The position numbers were made by a program, and so were the translations under genes. A DNA stretch of 64,000 nucleotides, taken from NCBI RefSeq assembly GCF_026586625.1, contig NZ_JAODIW010000006.1, positions 630,927 through 694,926 of the forward strand. Direction: 5' to 3'. Each line of letters opens with the position of its first letter. Positions within the stretch are counted from its first letter, which is position 1. Below are positions 26,745 through 35,203 of the stretch, piece after piece. Source of the DNA: Halobium salinum. GTDB taxonomy: Archaea; Halobacteriota; Halobacteria; Halobacteriales; Haloferacaceae. Below the pieces are notes generated by a model. The model made no database searches and was not told where the DNA came from. It saw only the letters and a program-made list of their open reading frames with translations.

Positions 26745-28232
26745 TCAGCGCCCCGACCGGACCGTCTCCACAACGTCCTCGCCGACCTTCCACAACTGCC
26801 GGACCACGAGTTTCACGTCGTAGGTGAACGACTGCTGACGGACGTAGAGGATGTCGTGCTCGAGTTTCGCCGCCGGGTCGTGACCGGTCACACCGTTGAC
26901 CTGTGCGAGGCCGGTCAACCCCGGTTTGACGAACCACCGACGCTGCCACGTCTCGACCGTTTCGCCGATCTCCCCGTCGAGCTCCGGGCGTTCGGGACGG
27001 GGGCCGACGACGCTCATGTCGCCCACCAAAATCGACCAGAGCTGGGGAATCTCGTCGAGGTGGGTCTTTCGGATGAACCGGCCGACCCGCGTGACGCGGG
27101 GGTCGACGTCGCCCTCGTCCTCGGCGCTGATGACCGCACCCGAGTCCGACTCGGCGTCGGTCACCATGCTCCGGAACTTCGCGACGGTGAACGTCTCGCC
27201 GAACTCCGAGGTGCGCCGTTGCTGGTAGAACACGGGCCCCTCGCTGTCGAGTTTCACCGCCAGCGCGGTGAGGACGATGACCGGCGAGAGCACCGCCAGC
27301 CCGACTCCCGCGAACGCCACGTCGAACAGCCGTTTGAGCAGCCGGTCCTGTGCGTCCCACGGCTCCAGGTCGACGTCGACGACCTCCTCGCCGGCCGCCG
27401 CGTCGGCGACGAGTACGCTCTCGGCGTTCCGGCGGTGAATCTTCGTCCGGACGCCGTTCGCTTCGCAGGTTGCGAGCGCGCCGAAGAACGCCTCCCGGTC
27501 GGGTTCTGCGAACGCGAACAGCGCGGTGTCGACGTCGTGCTCGACCAGCAGCGACTCGAGTTGGGTCACGTCGCCGAGACACTCGAGCGCCTCGGCGTCG
27601 GCCGCCGCCACCTGCGACAGTCGCCCGCCGTCGGGTAGCGAGACGTTCGGTCTCCGGTCCCCGCCGTCGGTCGCTGCGAGGTACTGACGGTCGCCGTTGA
27701 CGTAGGCCGTGACGGGTGGGACAACGTAGCCGACGACGTCCTGCTCCGTTGCCTCCAGCACGCGGTCGATTTCGGTCGGGTCGTCACCCACGATAATCGC
27801 CCGGTCGCCGCTCCTGACGGGCCGTCGGCGGATGACGACGAACCACGCCGGGAGGACGACCAACAGGACCGTCGTCAACAGCGCGAGCGTGATGCGCGGC
27901 AGGCGGTACGTGTAGTCGTAGTACCCCACCGCGGCGAGCACGGCGCTGGCGACGAACACCCGCTGGACCGTCAGTCCGACCGTCTCGAGGATACGTCGGG
28001 AGTTCGGCTTGTACAGCGGCGCGAGCGCGAGCATGACGACCGGGAGGGTCGTCATCAGCGCGATGTCGAGGGCGGTACCCGACAGCGACTCGGCCGGGAA
28101 CTGTCCCACGACGGGAACCAGGGTCGTCACGACGCGCTGGACGCCCGTGTGGTTGGCAGCAAGGAGGGCGAGGTCGGTCAGCCCGACCGTGCCGAGAATC
28201 GCGAGGAGGCGGTGTCGCTGCCGGGGACTCAT
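26745..28232 (-). CDS. polyprenyl-phosphate sugar-1-phosphate transferase
   Basis: 495 residues. Four N-terminal membrane helices (to about residue 140), a Rossmann-like middle (VIVGDDPTEIDRVLEATEQD), a fifth hydrophobic segment (RLFDVAFAGVGLAVLSPVIV near 305) and the bacterial sugar transferase domain: GPVFYQQRRTSEFGETF, KFRSMV, THLDEIPQLWSILVGDMSVV and GPRPERPE, ending WFVKPGLTGLAQVNG. WbaP/WcaJ-type enzymes load the first sugar phosphate onto the lipid carrier, so this gene probably initiates one of the glycans. A TATA box 27 nt before 28232 fixes the start. Confidence 0.92.
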   Translation of the reverse strand: MSPRQRHRLLAILGTVGLTDLALLAANHTGVQRVVTTLVPVVGQFPAESLSGTALDIALMTTLPVVMLALAPLYKPNSRRILETVGLTVQRVFVASAVLAAVGYYDYTYRLPRITLALLTTVLLVVLPAWFVVIRRRPVRSGDRAIIVGDDPTEIDRVLEATEQDVVGYVVPPVTAYVNGDRQYLAATDGGDRRPNVSLPDGGRLSQVAAADAEALECLGDVTQLESLLVEHDVDTALFAFAEPDREAFFGALATCEANGVRTKIHRRNAESVLVADAAAGEEVVDVDLEPWDAQDRLLKRLFDVAFAGVGLAVLSPVIVLTALAVKLDSEGPVFYQQRRTSEFGETFTVAKFRSMVTDAESDSGAVISAEDEGDVDPRVTRVGRFIRKTHLDEIPQLWSILVGDMSVVGPRPERPELDGEIGETVETWQRRWFVKPGLTGLAQVNGVTGHDPAAKLEHDILYVRQQSFTYDVKLVVRQLWKVGEDVVETVRSGR

Positions 28233-28254
28233 CGGCTGGTGATGGCTCGCTGAT

Positions 28255-28263
28255 GGATAAATG
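28255..28263 (-). promoter_or_regulatory. TATA box of the sugar transferase gene
   Basis: Minus-strand CATTTATCC centred 27 nt before the ATG at 28232; leaderless transcript expected. Confidence 0.5.
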
Positions 28264-28531
28264 TCTTTCTCTACACTGTCGGCGAGCTTAGTTGTTCGAC
28301 GGTGAGGCGGAACTTCTGTCGGTGCACACACGACGGATTCGCCCCCCTACGCTCCGCGGCCCCTACGCGCCACACCTACCACTCGCCCAGGGTTCTTCGG
28401 TCGGTCTTGGCTCCCGCCGGTCGGTCTTGATTTCCGCCGGTCGGCCCTGATTCTCGTCCTTTCGCGGGTCGGTCCAGCCGCGGGAACGGAACGCGAAAGA
28501 GCAAAGAGGTGATGGACTGTCGGTCGGTCGT

Positions 28532-29701
28532 ATGTCGGTCAACGATGACGTGGCGGGAGAAGCGAAACGGGTGTCGGCCATGCTCGTCGTCGGAACCCGG
28601 CCGGAGATCGTCAAGGCCGCCCCGGTCGTCCGCGCCGCCGAGGCGAACGAGCGGGTCGACCTCACGCTGGTCCACACGAACCAGCACTACGACGCCGAGC
28701 TGAGCGACGTGTTCTTCGAGACGCTGGAGTTGGACCCGCCGAGCGTCGACCTGGAGGTCGGGAGCGGCAGCCACGGCGAGCAAACCGCAGACGCGCTCGT
28801 CGGCGTCGAACGCCTCCTCCAAGAACGCGACCCCGACGTCGTCCTCGCGGTGGGTGATACGAACACCGTGCTCTCGACGGCACTCGCGGCGAGCAAGCTC
28901 CCCGTCGCGTTCGGACACGTCGAGGCGGGCATCAGGAGCGGCGACCTGTCGATGCCCGAGGAGGTGAACCGCATTCTCGCCGACCACGTCGGCGACCTCC
29001 TGTTCGCGCCGACCGAGGAGGCGGCCACGAACCTGACTCATGAGGGAATCGACCGGAACGTCCGCATGACGGGCAACACCGTCGTCGACGCCTGTCGGAC
29101 CCACGCCCGAATCGCGGAGTCGCGCTCCGACGTCCTCGACCGATTCGGTCTGGAACCGGAGGGGTACGCGGTCGCGACGGTTCACCGACCGCGGAACACC
29201 GACGACCCCGACCGGCTCGCCTCGACCTTGGAAGCGCTCGACGATGCCCCGCTCCCGGTCGTGTTCCCCGTTCATCCGCGCACCCGGTCGGCCATCGACG
29301 CCCTTGACTTCGAGTCGACGGGTGCGCTCCGCACGGTCGAGCCGCTCGACTACCTCGACTTCCTCGCGCTCCTCTCGGAGGCCCAGCTGGTGGTCACCGA
29401 CTCCGGTGGGGTACAGGAGGAGGCGTCGATACTCGAACGACCCTGTCTGACCGTCCGACCGAACACGGAGCGGCCGGAGACGGTCGACGCCGGCGTGAAC
29501 GAGCTGGTCGAACCGGCCGACCTCGCGGCACGGATACGGACGCTCCACGGCGACGAAGCGGTCCGGACGGCGATGACCGGTCACCCTGACCTCTACGGCG
29601 ACGGCCGGGCGGGCGAACGTATCGTGGACACCCTCGTCGAGCGATTCGAACCCGAAGGGGGACCGGCGGACCGTGAGCCCGGTGTCGACTCACAGTCGTA
29701 G
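28532..29701 (+). CDS. wecB: UDP-N-acetylglucosamine 2-epimerase, non-hydrolysing
   Basis: 389 residues. VVGTRPEIVKAAPVVRAAE near residue 18, VEAGIRSGDLSMPEEVNRIL near 130-149, HPRTRSAID near 248 and VVTDSGGVQEEASIL near 288-302 are the UDP-binding and catalytic signatures. It interconverts UDP-GlcNAc and UDP-ManNAc. No UDP-ManNAc dehydrogenase (WecC) is in the window, so UDP-ManNAc may be used directly. An in-frame ATG at 28580 would give a shorter N-terminus; the upstream one is kept. Confidence 0.92.
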   Translation: MSVNDDVAGEAKRVSAMLVVGTRPEIVKAAPVVRAAEANERVDLTLVHTNQHYDAELSDVFFETLELDPPSVDLEVGSGSHGEQTADALVGVERLLQERDPDVVLAVGDTNTVLSTALAASKLPVAFGHVEAGIRSGDLSMPEEVNRILADHVGDLLFAPTEEAATNLTHEGIDRNVRMTGNTVVDACRTHARIAESRSDVLDRFGLEPEGYAVATVHRPRNTDDPDRLASTLEALDDAPLPVVFPVHPRTRSAIDALDFESTGALRTVEPLDYLDFLALLSEAQLVVTDSGGVQEEASILERPCLTVRPNTERPETVDAGVNELVEPADLAARIRTLHGDEAVRTAMTGHPDLYGDGRAGERIVDTLVERFEPEGGPADREPGVDSQS

Positions 29702-29843
29702 ACGACTGACACTGCGTCGGCGACGGTCGGTCCGACCGTTTTCAGGATTCGGTGAGGGGCAACCCGTCTCCTCGAAGTCGTCGAGGTCGAAGTACACGTC
29801 CGGCGGCGAGCCTCGTCGACCGTCTACAGATAAACAAGGCGAG

Positions 29844-29868
29844 TGCCTCGGGGCTTGACCCCGAGGCA
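29844..29868. terminator. perfect hairpin between convergent genes
   Basis: TGCCTCGGGG, a 5-nt loop (CTTGA) and CCCCGAGGCA form a 10-bp perfect stem 3 bp from the stop codon of the epimerase gene and 142 bp past the wecB stop. It may slow polymerase from both sides. The sequence also resembles hairpins seen at haloarchaeal IS200/IS605 right ends, so it may be an orphan transposon end. Confidence 0.4.
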
Positions 29869-29870
29869 GT

Positions 29871-30800
29871 TCACGCTCGCGTACTCTCGACCAGTCGGCT
29901 GATTCCTTCCTCCAGCTCGACCGTCGCCTCGAAGTCCAGCGTCTCCTTTGCCCTCGAAACGTCCGCCCGGCTGTGGCGGATGTCGCCGACTCGTGGGTCG
30001 ACGTGGGTTATCTCGGCGTCGCTCCCGGTCGCCCCGACGATGGCGTCGGCGATGTCGAGAATCGTGGTTTGCTCCCCGGTAGCGACGTTGAATGGCTCAC
30101 CGACGGCGTCGGTCGTCGCCGCGAGCAGGTTCGCCCGAACCACGTCCTCGACGAAGACGAAGTCGCGAGTCTGTTCTCCGTCGCCCTCTATCGTGATGGG
30201 GCCACCCTCCCGGGCTTGCTGCAGGAAGACGCTGATGACGGCCGCGTAGTCGCTCCCGCCCTGTCGCGGCCCGTACACGTTGAAGTATCGGAGCGGAACC
30301 GTCTCTAGCCCGTACAGGTCGTGGTACACCTGCGCGTAGTGGTCGAGCGTCAGTTTCTGCACGCCGTAGGGTGACGAGGGGGTCTTCGGGTCGTCCTCGT
30401 GGACCGGGACCGACTCGGGGTCGCCGTAGATGGCCGCCGACGACGCGAGCACGATGCGGGCGTCCTCGTCCCGGGCCCGTTCGAGCAGCGAGAGGGTGGC
30501 GTCGACGTTTACCGCGTTCGAGCGCGTCGGGTCCTCGACGGTGTCCGAGACGGCGACGACCGCGCCCTGATGGTAGATGACGTCGACATCTTCCGTCGCC
30601 CGGTCGAGCGCGTCCTCGTCGCGGAGGTCACCCTCGACGAGTTCGGCGTCGTCGTGGACGTTCGCCCGGTCACCGGAGGCGAGACTGTCGAGGACGACCA
30701 CGTCGTTGTCGGGAACGAGCGCGTCGACGAGGTGGCTCCCGATGAAGCCGGCGCCGCCGGTGACGAGCACCCGCTTTCCGACAGGACCTATCGAGTTCAT
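29871..30800 (-). CDS. NAD-dependent sugar-nucleotide epimerase/dehydratase (GalE-like)
   Basis: 309 residues; extended SDR with RVLVTGGAGFIGSHLVDAL at about 10-28, YHQGAVVAVSDTVEDP at about 75-90, LASSAAIYGDPESVP near 120 and the catalytic SPYGVQKLTLDHYAQ near 146-160, then YFNVYGPRQ. Most similar in pattern to archaeal UDP-glucose/UDP-GlcNAc 4-epimerases. It likely supplies UDP-Gal/GalNAc or a uronic derivative to the locus. The ATG at 30800 is preferred over 30884 because the glycine-rich NAD site normally lies within about 10 residues of the start. Confidence 0.88.
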   Translation of the reverse strand: MNSIGPVGKRVLVTGGAGFIGSHLVDALVPDNDVVVLDSLASGDRANVHDDAELVEGDLRDEDALDRATEDVDVIYHQGAVVAVSDTVEDPTRSNAVNVDATLSLLERARDEDARIVLASSAAIYGDPESVPVHEDDPKTPSSPYGVQKLTLDHYAQVYHDLYGLETVPLRYFNVYGPRQGGSDYAAVISVFLQQAREGGPITIEGDGEQTRDFVFVEDVVRANLLAATTDAVGEPFNVATGEQTTILDIADAIVGATGSDAEITHVDPRVGDIRHSRADVSRAKETLDFEATVELEEGISRLVESTRA

Positions 30801-30884
30801 TGACAGTCCAATTCTCGGAGCAGGCGGAAAAAGGTGGGTGCTCGCCGTCGGCAGCGGTTCGAACGCCCGCCCGGCGACCGACAA

Positions 30885-31433
30885 CTACTCGGGAATGAAG
30901 CGTGTCCGGACCCACCGGAGGAGAGCAGTCCCCGGCGTCCCGTCGGCTATCCAGAGGAGGGCCGCGGGAACAGCTAACACCAATATGCGAACGACGAACA
31001 GGGGAGTGAGTTCAAGTTCTGCGAAGTGTGCGAGGAACCCGCCGTCTCCGTAATCGATGGCTGGAACAAGCGGCCAAAGCAGGAAGCCCAGTTCGTACAG
31101 CGACCCACCGAGGAGCGGATTCAACGCGTCACCAATCAGATGGCTGTAGTATCCCGTCCCAAACGCGGTCGCATACGACAATCGACTGCTGCGGTGCGCT
31201 ACGTAGAGGACGGTGACGACGATAATCGTCGTCGTAATCGCCGAGTGTGTGAGCGACCGTCCGTTCGGGATGACGCCGAACGTCCACGCGAGCGGCTTGT
31301 CGACAAGGTCTGGGAACTGTGTCCCGAACGCCAGGAGAAGAGCAGTAGTGTCCGTCGGAGGTGGATTCCCAGACAACCGGCGCCAAAGCGAATATACGAC
31401 ATATCCGAACACAAGGTGCCCCCAAGGCCACAT
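30885..31433 (-). CDS. YdjM-like membrane-bound hydrolase family protein
   Basis: 182 residues beginning MWPWGHLVFGYVVYSL. His/Asp motifs characteristic of the LexA-regulated membrane hydrolase (YdjM, DUF457) family are visible: WGH at 4-6, FGTQFPDLVDKPLAW near 36-50, SLTHS near 59, YYSHLIGDALNP near 92-103. Four to five membrane helices. A putative metal-dependent hydrolase of unknown substrate, common in haloarchaea. A TATA-like box 28 nt upstream supports the start. Confidence 0.8.
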   Translation of the reverse strand: MWPWGHLVFGYVVYSLWRRLSGNPPPTDTTALLLAFGTQFPDLVDKPLAWTFGVIPNGRSLTHSAITTTIIVVTVLYVAHRSSRLSYATAFGTGYYSHLIGDALNPLLGGSLYELGFLLWPLVPAIDYGDGGFLAHFAELELTPLFVVRILVLAVPAALLWIADGTPGTALLRWVRTRFIPE

Positions 31434-31457
31434 TGATTGCGGGTTGGCGGTCAAGCC

Positions 31458-31465
31458 GTTTAACC
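31458..31465 (-). promoter_or_regulatory. TATA-like box of the YdjM-like gene
   Basis: Minus-strand GGTTAAAC centred about 28 nt before the ATG at 31433, which argues against the longer upstream starts at 31553. Confidence 0.4.
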
Positions 31466-31663
31466 CTTCATTCACGACGATACGTCTCATCCCCACTCGC
31501 GACGAGATGGCCATCCGACACGTCCTTTTCTCCCACAACAGTAACCACTTCACCGTGGTGTGAAAATATCTAGATTACTGCGTTTGAGAGACTAATACAG
31601 TCGAAATCGTTATCTGGGTGGTCACTCAGAAAGCAATCGCTGTGCGGTCTCGCTGGCACCACT

Positions 31664-33259
31664 ATGACGGAAAATCACAACTATCGGACACCGACCCAAG
31701 GCGAAGAGGACTGGCACGTTCCACTAAACGAGAACTTCAGGAAAATCGACACAGGTGTCGAGATTCGTGGAGCAGAGTCCACACTCCAGGAGTACGAGCC
31801 CAAGACCGGTGCGAAGTACCTCGCAACAGATACCGAACGCGAGTTTATCGGCGACGGATCCGATTGGCAGCAGATTCGGTCTTCGGGTCGGTCACCGACG
31901 TTCGACTCCATCAGCGTCGGACCGAACGCGAAACAGGCTCTCGTCGGCGCCGTCGAGGATCAAATCGTCGCCGCCGGCCCAGGGCTGAGTGAGGCTGTTC
32001 AGTACTACGACCCAACAGATGACTTCGGTCGAGCGGTCAATAACGCGTGGGCTGCACTCGATAGTGGGGGGTGGATACTTCTCCCCGCAGGCACATACTC
32101 CGGGTCGACGACCATCGAACCGAAGAACTCGGGCGTCCATATCCTGGGTCAGGGAGGGAACGCGCGTCAGAACACACAGTTCAACTCACACATCGGAACG
32201 GAGTACCACTACCAGGGCAGCGGCGCTGGTTTCTCGATTGCCAACATCTCGACGGGATACGCCCACATCGTCGTGGAGAATCTCGTGCTCAGAAACGACG
32301 GGTCGGGCACGTACGGCGTCGACCTCGGTCACACAGGCGATCATGGCGGCGACATTGCCAAGGTCGAGTTCTCACGGTTCATCAACGTCTCTGCGAACGA
32401 CTGGAACCGCGACGGATGGTACATCGAGGGATCGTTCTTCAATAGCCAACTCGAATGGATCGGCGGGTTCGACAACGGAAAACGGGGGCTCGTCACCGCC
32501 GGTCCACCGTCGTATCTCGAAATCAGTGGCAACTTCGCGGGGAACCAGAGCTGGGGAGTCGAGTTCGGTGCCGGCGGCGAGTTCGACGCGTTCATCAGGA
32601 GCGACAATAACGGCCGCGCGGACACCGGCGATGGTGGCGTTTACGTCGGGTCCTGTCGAGGACACTTCGTCCTCTCGGCCGAGCGCAACCGTGGCAAAGG
32701 AATCCATCTCACTTCCGACGCTGCCGGGGAGTACATGGTCGGATGCCTCCGGAACGACCGTCGTTTGGCCGGCGACGCAGAGCTTCGTATCGACAGCGCC
32801 GATGGGGCGTTCATCAACGGGTCGATCGAAGTCGACGACAAGTCGACCGATGCGATTCGGTCACGCGACAAGGGCTGCGTATCGTTCGGCGGTCTCCGTG
32901 TGTACAACGCCCAGAGCCGGGACCCCACGTACGACATCGGCAACGGTGTCGACTGGACATTCTCCGGTGAGCGCCCACGCGGTCTCAGCCACAATGAGGC
33001 CCAGAACGCTGCCTGTGATGGCCAGGGGCGCATCACCGTTCGCCTCGACACCGCGTACAGTCGCCCCCCTGCCGTCGACGTCAACGTGACCGACGTCCCA
33101 GGCAAGCCATCCGGTGCGACGCTCGGTCACCCGAGGATCTCGTACGAACGAGACGATGACAGTCACATCGACCGTGTCGTAATCCAGTTCGAGTGGTCGA
33201 ACGGAAGCACCCCAGACTCGGGCGATGTGGTCGCCGACGTGTCCTGTCAGACGAGTTAA
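31664..33259 (+). CDS. right-handed beta-helix protein without export signal
   Basis: 531 residues. The N-terminus (NYRTPTQGEEDWHVPLNENF) is soluble and resembles the leading part of tail-fibre or adhesin-like proteins; no Sec, Tat or lipobox signal is seen. Residues about 100-430 are a pectate-lyase-like parallel beta-helix (FGRAVNNAWAALDSGGWILL, PAGTYSGSTTIEPKNSGVHI). Residues 430-531 are a beta-sandwich-like tail ending SGDVVADVSC. It is a clear paralogue of the lipoprotein at 43322. May bind, shape or cleave the surface polysaccharide; export route unknown. Confidence 0.75.
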   Translation: MTENHNYRTPTQGEEDWHVPLNENFRKIDTGVEIRGAESTLQEYEPKTGAKYLATDTEREFIGDGSDWQQIRSSGRSPTFDSISVGPNAKQALVGAVEDQIVAAGPGLSEAVQYYDPTDDFGRAVNNAWAALDSGGWILLPAGTYSGSTTIEPKNSGVHILGQGGNARQNTQFNSHIGTEYHYQGSGAGFSIANISTGYAHIVVENLVLRNDGSGTYGVDLGHTGDHGGDIAKVEFSRFINVSANDWNRDGWYIEGSFFNSQLEWIGGFDNGKRGLVTAGPPSYLEISGNFAGNQSWGVEFGAGGEFDAFIRSDNNGRADTGDGGVYVGSCRGHFVLSAERNRGKGIHLTSDAAGEYMVGCLRNDRRLAGDAELRIDSADGAFINGSIEVDDKSTDAIRSRDKGCVSFGGLRVYNAQSRDPTYDIGNGVDWTFSGERPRGLSHNEAQNAACDGQGRITVRLDTAYSRPPAVDVNVTDVPGKPSGATLGHPRISYERDDDSHIDRVVIQFEWSNGSTPDSGDVVADVSCQTS

Positions 33260-33272
33260 CTCTCGCACCCGG

Positions 33273-33297
33273 CGGGAGCGGACAACGACCGTTCCCG
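33273..33297. terminator. hairpin between convergent genes
   Basis: CGGGAGCGG, loop ACAACGA, CCGTTCCCG: a 9-bp stem with one G-T wobble, lying between the stop of the beta-helix gene (33259) and the stop of the facing gene (33315). Suitable as a two-sided terminator. Confidence 0.4.
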
Positions 33298-33314
33298 TTA
33301 TTCGGTATTGCGAC

Positions 33315-34133
33315 TCACAGGTGATCGTGAATCGTGTGACAGCAACGGGTCTCGATATCTCGGTCGGCAAGCCATTGACAGAGACCTTCGAACACTTCGA
33401 ACCCGTCGGCTGCGTACATGTAGATCGGATGGGCCTGAATCGTGGCAACTCCCCCTAGCTCAACGATACTTTCGGTCTGCTCGCACACCTTCGAGAGCCA
33501 CTCATCGGGATCGTACATCCGGTCATCGAACCAGTCTCCATTCACGAGGTCGTCACTACGGGTGGACACTCGAAGGTATCCGTCGTCACGAAGGGTGTTT
33601 ACAGGAAGTTCAACGAGTCCTGCGTTTCGAACGGGGCCGATATCCGTAGGTGGCGTCACTCGATCCGAGATTACCTCAACGGATGTTCGATTCAACGCTT
33701 TTCGTGTTGCACAGTTCGAGTCGTACGCGTGGGTCCGCCAACTTAGAACCTGAGTGCCAGTCGTGGACTCGAGCACGTCGAGCGTTCGATCGATATCGTG
33801 CCGTTGATATCGAGCAGGCCCGTACTCGGTCCCGAACATGAGTCTGAAGGGTCGGTGTACCCAGCGGGGCATGAACGAACTGTAAGTGTGGCCGCCGATT
33901 TCAACCCCTGGCGTCGCGGCGAGGTCGGCGACGCGCTGTGGTCGGCGCACACAGACTCTTCCCTCAACGAACAGCGTCAGTTCGATATCGTATCCTCGTG
34001 CAATCTCCGCAAGTCGCTCCGAGAGGCTGATCTCGGACTCGGGCACGGCCGCAACGTCGTCGCGACGAACGTCGTCCTCGTGGACGTCACCCGTCAGACA
34101 GACGACCCCGTCCTGTTCGCGTTCTGTCGACAT
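33315..34133 (-). CDS. polysaccharide-deacetylase-like (NodB-type) protein
   Basis: 272 residues. VVCLTGDVHEDD near 10-21 occupies the place of the NodB TFDD motif, VEIGGHTYSSFMPRWV near 75-90 the place of H-x3-H, and GVATIQAHPIYMY near 230-242 the final His motif. The first His of the metal site is present but the second (normally H-S/T-x-x-H) is Ser/Phe here. The fold is likely a TIM-barrel carbohydrate esterase; activity uncertain. Divergent from the Gfo/Idh gene, sharing a palindromic TATA box. Confidence 0.65.
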   Translation of the reverse strand: MSTEREQDGVVCLTGDVHEDDVRRDDVAAVPESEISLSERLAEIARGYDIELTLFVEGRVCVRRPQRVADLAATPGVEIGGHTYSSFMPRWVHRPFRLMFGTEYGPARYQRHDIDRTLDVLESTTGTQVLSWRTHAYDSNCATRKALNRTSVEVISDRVTPPTDIGPVRNAGLVELPVNTLRDDGYLRVSTRSDDLVNGDWFDDRMYDPDEWLSKVCEQTESIVELGGVATIQAHPIYMYAADGFEVFEGLCQWLADRDIETRCCHTIHDHL

Positions 34134-34160
34134 TAGCTACTGGATGGATGTCGCCGCCAA

Positions 34161-34172
34161 AGTATTAATACT
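34161..34172. promoter_or_regulatory. palindromic TATA box shared by divergent genes
   Basis: AGTATTAATACT is a perfect 12-bp palindrome centred at 34166.5, 27 nt before the ATG at 34193 (plus) and 33 nt before the ATG at 34133 (minus). Because it reads identically on both strands, it could seat TBP in both directions. Confidence 0.5.
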
Positions 34173-34192
34173 GAGTCATGAATCCTTTACGC

Positions 34193-35203
34193 ATGACCGA
34201 ACCGTTACGGGTAGGCATTGTCGGCACGGGCGATATCGCTGAGTCCGTCCACCTCCCTGCATACGACGCCAATCCCGCGACTCGAGTGGTCGGGCTCGCC
34301 GAGATTGACCCCGACCGCCGGCGTCGTGTCGCGGAACAGTATGACGTTCGGGGCCAGTACGAGAATCACGGGTCGCTGTTCGAGGAGGCGAACCTCGATG
34401 TGGTGAGTATCTGTTCCCCTCCGTTCACCCATGAGGAGATCTTCACCGATGCTGCGGAACGTGGCATCCACATTCTCTGTGAGAAACCGGTTTCGACTTC
34501 GCTTGCCAGCGCCCGCCGAATGCAGGCTGCCGCGGAAAGCGCGGGTATCGTCACACAGATGGGACACGCGTTGCGGTATATGGGAAACTATCGACGTTCG
34601 AGACAGATGCTCCAAAACGGGCTACTAGGTGATGTCTCTCAGGCGACGACGGTGTATCACTCTTCACCGCCGCCAGCCGGGTGGTACTACGATGCCGATC
34701 TGTCGGGCGGTGGAGTCGTCGTCGACAAGTTCCCGCACGTACTCGATTTCTACATCGGACTGTTCGGTAAGGGCTCGGTCTCGGTCGAGTCGGCGGAACT
34801 GCGTTACGCACGGACCAACGCTGTCGAGGACATCGCCGAAGTGACACTCGACGTCGGTGGCACCGATGTCGACATCTCTGCTGGGTGGACGCATCAACGA
34901 TGGAACGTTCGGACGACTGTCGTCGGAGTGGAAGGTATGTTAGAGTTCAACGACGAGACCCTCGAAGGAACCGTCCAGGGCGAGTGGGTGTATTTCAAGC
35001 GCGGACAGCGGCCGCTGATTCAGCTGGGTCCGTTATTCCAGACCTGGCTACGGCCGTCTGAAACCCCCCACACCGACCGAATCGATGACTTCGTCGCACA
35101 CGTTCGTCGCGGCGACTATGAAACGCTGTCCCCGATAGAGCGGGGCGTCGAAGTGACCAGGATCATCGACGACATTTATCAGACGGGGGGGGTTTCACGA
35201 TGA
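34193..35203 (+). CDS. Gfo/Idh/MocA-family oxidoreductase
   Basis: 336 residues. Dinucleotide-binding VGIVGTGDIAESVHLPAYDA at 6-25, then ICSPPFTHEEIF and the catalytic-region LCEKPVSTSLASARRMQAAA near 95-114. Family members oxidise or epimerise sugars and sugar nucleotides, often at C3. The ATG at 34193 sits 27 nt after a TATA box, so it is preferred to the one at 34178. It overlaps the next gene by 4 bp (ATGA), so the two act together. Confidence 0.88.
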   Translation: MTEPLRVGIVGTGDIAESVHLPAYDANPATRVVGLAEIDPDRRRRVAEQYDVRGQYENHGSLFEEANLDVVSICSPPFTHEEIFTDAAERGIHILCEKPVSTSLASARRMQAAAESAGIVTQMGHALRYMGNYRRSRQMLQNGLLGDVSQATTVYHSSPPPAGWYYDADLSGGGVVVDKFPHVLDFYIGLFGKGSVSVESAELRYARTNAVEDIAEVTLDVGGTDVDISAGWTHQRWNVRTTVVGVEGMLEFNDETLEGTVQGEWVYFKRGQRPLIQLGPLFQTWLRPSETPHTDRIDDFVAHVRRGDYETLSPIERGVEVTRIIDDIYQTGGVSR

